Assembly (NCBI GenBank): GCA_002127415.1 | Contig: MWJR01000050.1 | Span: 1-9,349 of the forward strand | Origin: Calditrichaeota bacterium AABM5.125.24 | Lineage (GTDB): Bacteria; Electryoneota; AABM5-125-24; Hatepunaeales; Hatepunaeaceae | Length of the DNA: 9,349 nt | Direction: 5' to 3' | Shown: positions 7,408 to 9,349 of the stretch, one piece after another | Layout of the letters: every line of letters begins with the position of its first letter | Position numbering within the stretch: position 1 is the first letter of the stretch | Position numbers and translations under genes: made by a program | Notes under the pieces: model-generated | Database searches by the model: none | Told to the model about the DNA's origin: nothing | Seen by the model: only the letters and a program-made list of their open reading frames with translations

Positions 7408-8514
7408 TTGAGTAAGATCTGGACAGCGGTATTAGTTGTTAGTGTCATTTTGCTGGCGAACCCGGGGATGTGTCAGCACTTTGACTTCGACACCACAGAC
7501 GTTAACGCCTCCGTCCTGGTGCGCGACCTGGTTCTGACCGGTCGCCATATCGAGGAGGGGGATGAGTTGGGAGTATTTACACCGGAAGGTTTATGTGCCG
7601 GCGCAACCGTTATTAATAATCCGGAGCAGGGTATCGGTCTGGCTGCCTGGGGAGATGATGGGCTCACCCCGGAGATAGACGGCTTCAGGGAGCGGGAGGA
7701 GTATAATTTCCGTTACTGGGATGACTCGGAGGAGGCCGAGACTGACATCGAAGGTATCTTTCTGCTCGAGGGTTCGCCGACCTGGCAGGCTTCAGATATC
7801 GTGATACTCGATATGGAGGAAGGGGGACGCCACTATACCCCCACCCCGACCGGCAACAGGCACCATATCATCTGCTCGGGAGTGACCATCTTTGAAGGGG
7901 ATAACCGGTTTCCACCCGGGGACCTCGACCAGATAGGCATCATCACCCCCGGTGGCGTGCCGGCGGGATTGATAGTCTGGGATGCGGATGAGGAGATGGC
8001 CGCGGGTTGGGCCTTCGGCGACGACCCTGAGACTGGGGAGGTAGTTGAGGGGTTTGTAGAAGGTGAGTCTTTCACCTTCCGTTTCTGGAGTCGCGACGGC
8101 GGCTGGGACACGCTGGCGACGGCTTTCATCGTGGATGGCGATACCTGCTTCGTCGATCAGGATACCCTCTATCACAACATTGTGCCTCATGAGACGACCG
8201 TGGAGCTGGAGCTGCGCGGAAGTCCGGCGCCACGCATCCCGGATACCCCTGCATCGTTCGTGCTGAAGGGCATATATCCGAACCCAATGAACCGTGCCGG
8301 TTGGGTTTCGTTGGTGCTGCCGTATCCTTCGGTTGTTCGCCTTGAGTTGTTCGATCTGTGTGGACGCAAAGTCGGCGTATTGTTCGACCGACAACTACCG
8401 GGGGGGGAACGGAGGGTAAGGATCGATCCAGGGGGATTTGCAAGCGGTGAATATGTCTGCCGCATTATTGTATCAGGACAGAATCGGTCGATGAGGTTGA
8501 TTTTTATGAAGTAG
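7408..8514 (+). CDS. Secreted protein with two copies of the shared GDELGVFTP domain and a T9SS sorting domain
   Basis: A 368-residue exported protein. The start is a TTG; no ATG or GTG with a usable position exists upstream before the in-frame stop at 7360. The TTG gives a well-formed signal peptide, MSKIWTAVLVVSVILLANPG, probably cleaved near MC-QH. The Shine-Dalgarno is weak (GCGGGA). Residues 25-137 are domain copy one: ASVLVRDLVLTG, then GDELGVFTPEGLCAGATVI, GLAAWGDDGLTPEIDGF and YNFRYWDD. Residues 154-259 are copy two: QIGIITPGGVPAGLIVWD, GWAFGDDPETGEVVEGF and FTFRFW. Residues 284-368 are the sorting domain, with YPNPMN replacing the usual YPNPFN, then DLCGRKVGVLF and SGEYVCRI. There is no recognisable enzyme motif, and PGMC is a poor lipobox. 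Its neighbours carry the same domain. The repeat element upstream may separate it from the gene A-B transcript. Confidence 0.88.
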   Translation: MSKIWTAVLVVSVILLANPGMCQHFDFDTTDVNASVLVRDLVLTGRHIEEGDELGVFTPEGLCAGATVINNPEQGIGLAAWGDDGLTPEIDGFREREEYNFRYWDDSEEAETDIEGIFLLEGSPTWQASDIVILDMEEGGRHYTPTPTGNRHHIICSGVTIFEGDNRFPPGDLDQIGIITPGGVPAGLIVWDADEEMAAGWAFGDDPETGEVVEGFVEGESFTFRFWSRDGGWDTLATAFIVDGDTCFVDQDTLYHNIVPHETTVELELRGSPAPRIPDTPASFVLKGIYPNPMNRAGWVSLVLPYPSVVRLELFDLCGRKVGVLFDRQLPGGERRVRIDPGGFASGEYVCRIIVSGQNRSMRLIFMK

Positions 8515-8616
8515 CAGTAGCATTATATCCGATCTTAGTGATTTATATCAACATCTCGGGGGCAAAATTTTACCATATTTGGCATAACTGCCGCATCATC
8601 TTATTGCAGTTAGCAC

Positions 8617-8645
8617 TTGACAAGGCGGTTAAACGAGATTAACTT
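8617..8645 (+). promoter_or_regulatory. Possible sigma-70-type promoter for gene D
   Basis: A consensus -35 hexamer, TTGACA (8617-8622), is followed after 17 bases by TAACTT (8640-8645), which matches only three of six -10 positions. An imperfect dyad (8585-8612) lies directly upstream. The position fits transcription of gene D with a leader of roughly 180 bases. The weak -10 and unknown host sigma factors keep this tentative. Confidence 0.3.
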
Positions 8646-8822
8646 TAGCGCATTATCTAATAATCTTCACGTATTACCCGCGGCCGTCACGGTGACCTCT
8701 GTGCACTGCACTTGCCGTTTTCCCCAGGGCAGCAGGATTTTTCATCGATTTACCGCTTCTCGCCGCCTGCCGTCCCGGATCTTGCATCCGATGCTCGGGT
8801 CTAACTGACTGCCGAAAGTTCA

Positions 8823-8828
8823 GGGAGG
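8823..8828 (+). promoter_or_regulatory. Ribosome binding site of gene D
   Basis: GGGAGG ends four bases before the ATG at 8833. It is a strong Shine-Dalgarno that fixes the start of the truncated gene D. Confidence 0.75.
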
Positions 8829-8832
8829 TAAA

Positions 8833-9349
8833 ATGAATCTCAGCAGGCTTCCGATTTTATCGCTGTCGATGGTGGTTCTCTTCGCCTCGACTCAGCTTGT
8901 TCTGGCTCAGCCGGAGGATTTCGAGTTTGAAGAGACCGACGCCAATATGAGCATACTCCTTATGGAGCAGACTCTTAACGGCGAGGATCTACTCGAAGGG
9001 GACTGGGTTGGGGTTATAACCCCGGACAGCATCTGTGCCGGCGCATCGGTGGTGACTGAAGAGGGGGAAATGCTCGGCCTGGCCGCCTGGCGGGACGACA
9101 ACCCCAATAATGATGAGGAAGAGGGCGGCATCAATGGATTTCGTTTCGGCGAGGAGTTGACTTTCGTCGTGTGGGAACGTGAGCGTGACGCGGAATGGGA
9201 GACCCGGATTACCGACATTCAGGAGGGCAAGTTCAACTTTGAAGCCGATGGCCCCACGCTGGTATGCTCCATAGTTGCCTTCTCCGCTGAGGACCGACCG
9301 GTGATCGGCATCGTGGGTGAGGATCACGATTTCGATCTGGTATGGATTG
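8833..9349 (+). CDS. Secreted protein with the shared GDELGVFTP-type domain (3'-truncated by the window)
   Basis: The frame is open from the ATG at 8833 to the window end, giving 172 residues with no stop. Residues 1-25, MNLSRLPILSLSMVVLFAST through QLVLA, are a signal peptide with a good cleavage site after VLA. Residues 29 to about 150 are a copy of the domain shared with genes A-C: ANMSILLMEQTLNGEDLLEG, then WVGVITPDSICAGASVV, LGLAAWRDD, INGFRFGEELTFVVW. The last visible residues (IGIVGEDHDFDLVWI) lead into a new segment. By comparison with gene C, a second domain copy and a C-terminal T9SS sorting domain may follow, but that is inference. The separate promoter candidate and strong ribosome binding site suggest its own transcription. 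The function is unknown. Confidence 0.85.
   Translation, partial: MNLSRLPILSLSMVVLFASTQLVLAQPEDFEFEETDANMSILLMEQTLNGEDLLEGDWVGVITPDSICAGASVVTEEGEMLGLAAWRDDNPNNDEEEGGINGFRFGEELTFVVWERERDAEWETRITDIQEGKFNFEADGPTLVCSIVAFSAEDRPVIGIVGEDHDFDLVWI

Larger units (their letters stand above)
8515..8832. other. 318-bp gene-free region upstream of gene D
   Basis: The first part (to about 8660) is AT-rich and the remainder is GC-richer. Visible structure includes TAACTGC (8585-8591) facing GCAGTTA (8606-8612) across 14 bases, just upstream of a TTGACA. The dyad GTCAC-G-GTGAC is at 8686-8696, and a small stem CGGAT/ATCCG is at 8776-8790. A 63-codon reading frame from a TTG at 8617 has no ribosome binding site and no family resemblance, so I do not call it. 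The region most likely holds the promoter and leader of gene D. No tRNA, riboswitch or intrinsic terminator is recognised. Confidence 0.55.

Noticed and set aside
7465..7476. Lipoprotein signal in gene C
   Set aside because: The residues before Cys22 are PGM, which do not fit a lipobox. An ordinary signal peptidase I site fits better.
7792..8394. 200-codon reverse-strand frame over gene C
   Set aside because: It is fully antisense to a gene with a signal peptide and recognisable domains. The translation has no family resemblance and no ribosome binding site. Similar reverse frames at 1124-1666, 2949-3470 and 3793-4272 are rejected for the same reason.
8617..8808. 63-codon frame from a TTG in the gene D upstream region
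   Set aside because: It has no Shine-Dalgarno, its start overlaps a consensus -35 hexamer, and it shows no recognisable composition or homology.

Overview
This window looks like one end of a metagenome-assembled contig from a bacterium of the FCB superphylum or a related candidate phylum. Zixibacteria-, Latescibacteria-, KSB1- or Marinimicrobia-like lineages are plausible, but the phylum cannot be fixed from this sequence. The basis is three consecutive large secreted proteins that end in a type IX secretion (T9SS type A / FlgD-like) sorting domain with the YPNPFN signature. They are joined to carboxypeptidase-regulatory-like, beta-propeller and Ig-like modules, and the DNA is moderately GC-rich. 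The first 19 bases are the Nextera transposon mosaic end, so they are library adapter and not genome.

Layout, all on the + strand: (1) 20-2761, gene A, the 3' part of a large modular exported protein whose N-terminus is lost at the contig end. (2) 2808-7217, gene B, a complete 1,469-residue paralogue. It has a signal peptide, an N-terminal sialidase-like propeller, an Ig-like domain, and then the same tail architecture as gene A. (3) 7218-7407, a spacer filled by a hairpin-rich, MITE-like repeat with 11-bp terminal inverted repeats and a tandemly duplicated 58-bp left half. (4) 7408-8514, gene C, a 368-residue exported protein with two copies of a domain also found in A and B, plus a sorting domain. 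(5) 8515-8832, a gene-free stretch with an AT-rich start, a possible promoter and small dyads. (6) 8833 to the window end, gene D, the signal peptide and first domain copy of another member, cut by the window edge.

The unifying observation is a domain of roughly 100 residues with the core pattern 'GDE(I/L)GV-TP-G-CAGA ... GLA(A/V)W-DD ... DGF--GE-F-F--W'. I count at least six copies across the four consecutive genes (A twice, B once, C twice, D at least once). Genes A and B also each carry a doubled 'WNLVS ... VKDG-G-F--P' module. The cluster therefore reads as a locus of duplicated, domain-shuffled surface or secreted proteins. No enzyme active site, secretion machinery, mobile-element transposase, RNA gene or CRISPR array is visible. 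A second notable point is a 53-bp double-hairpin repeat that appears to have inserted in frame into the signal-peptide n-region of gene B.
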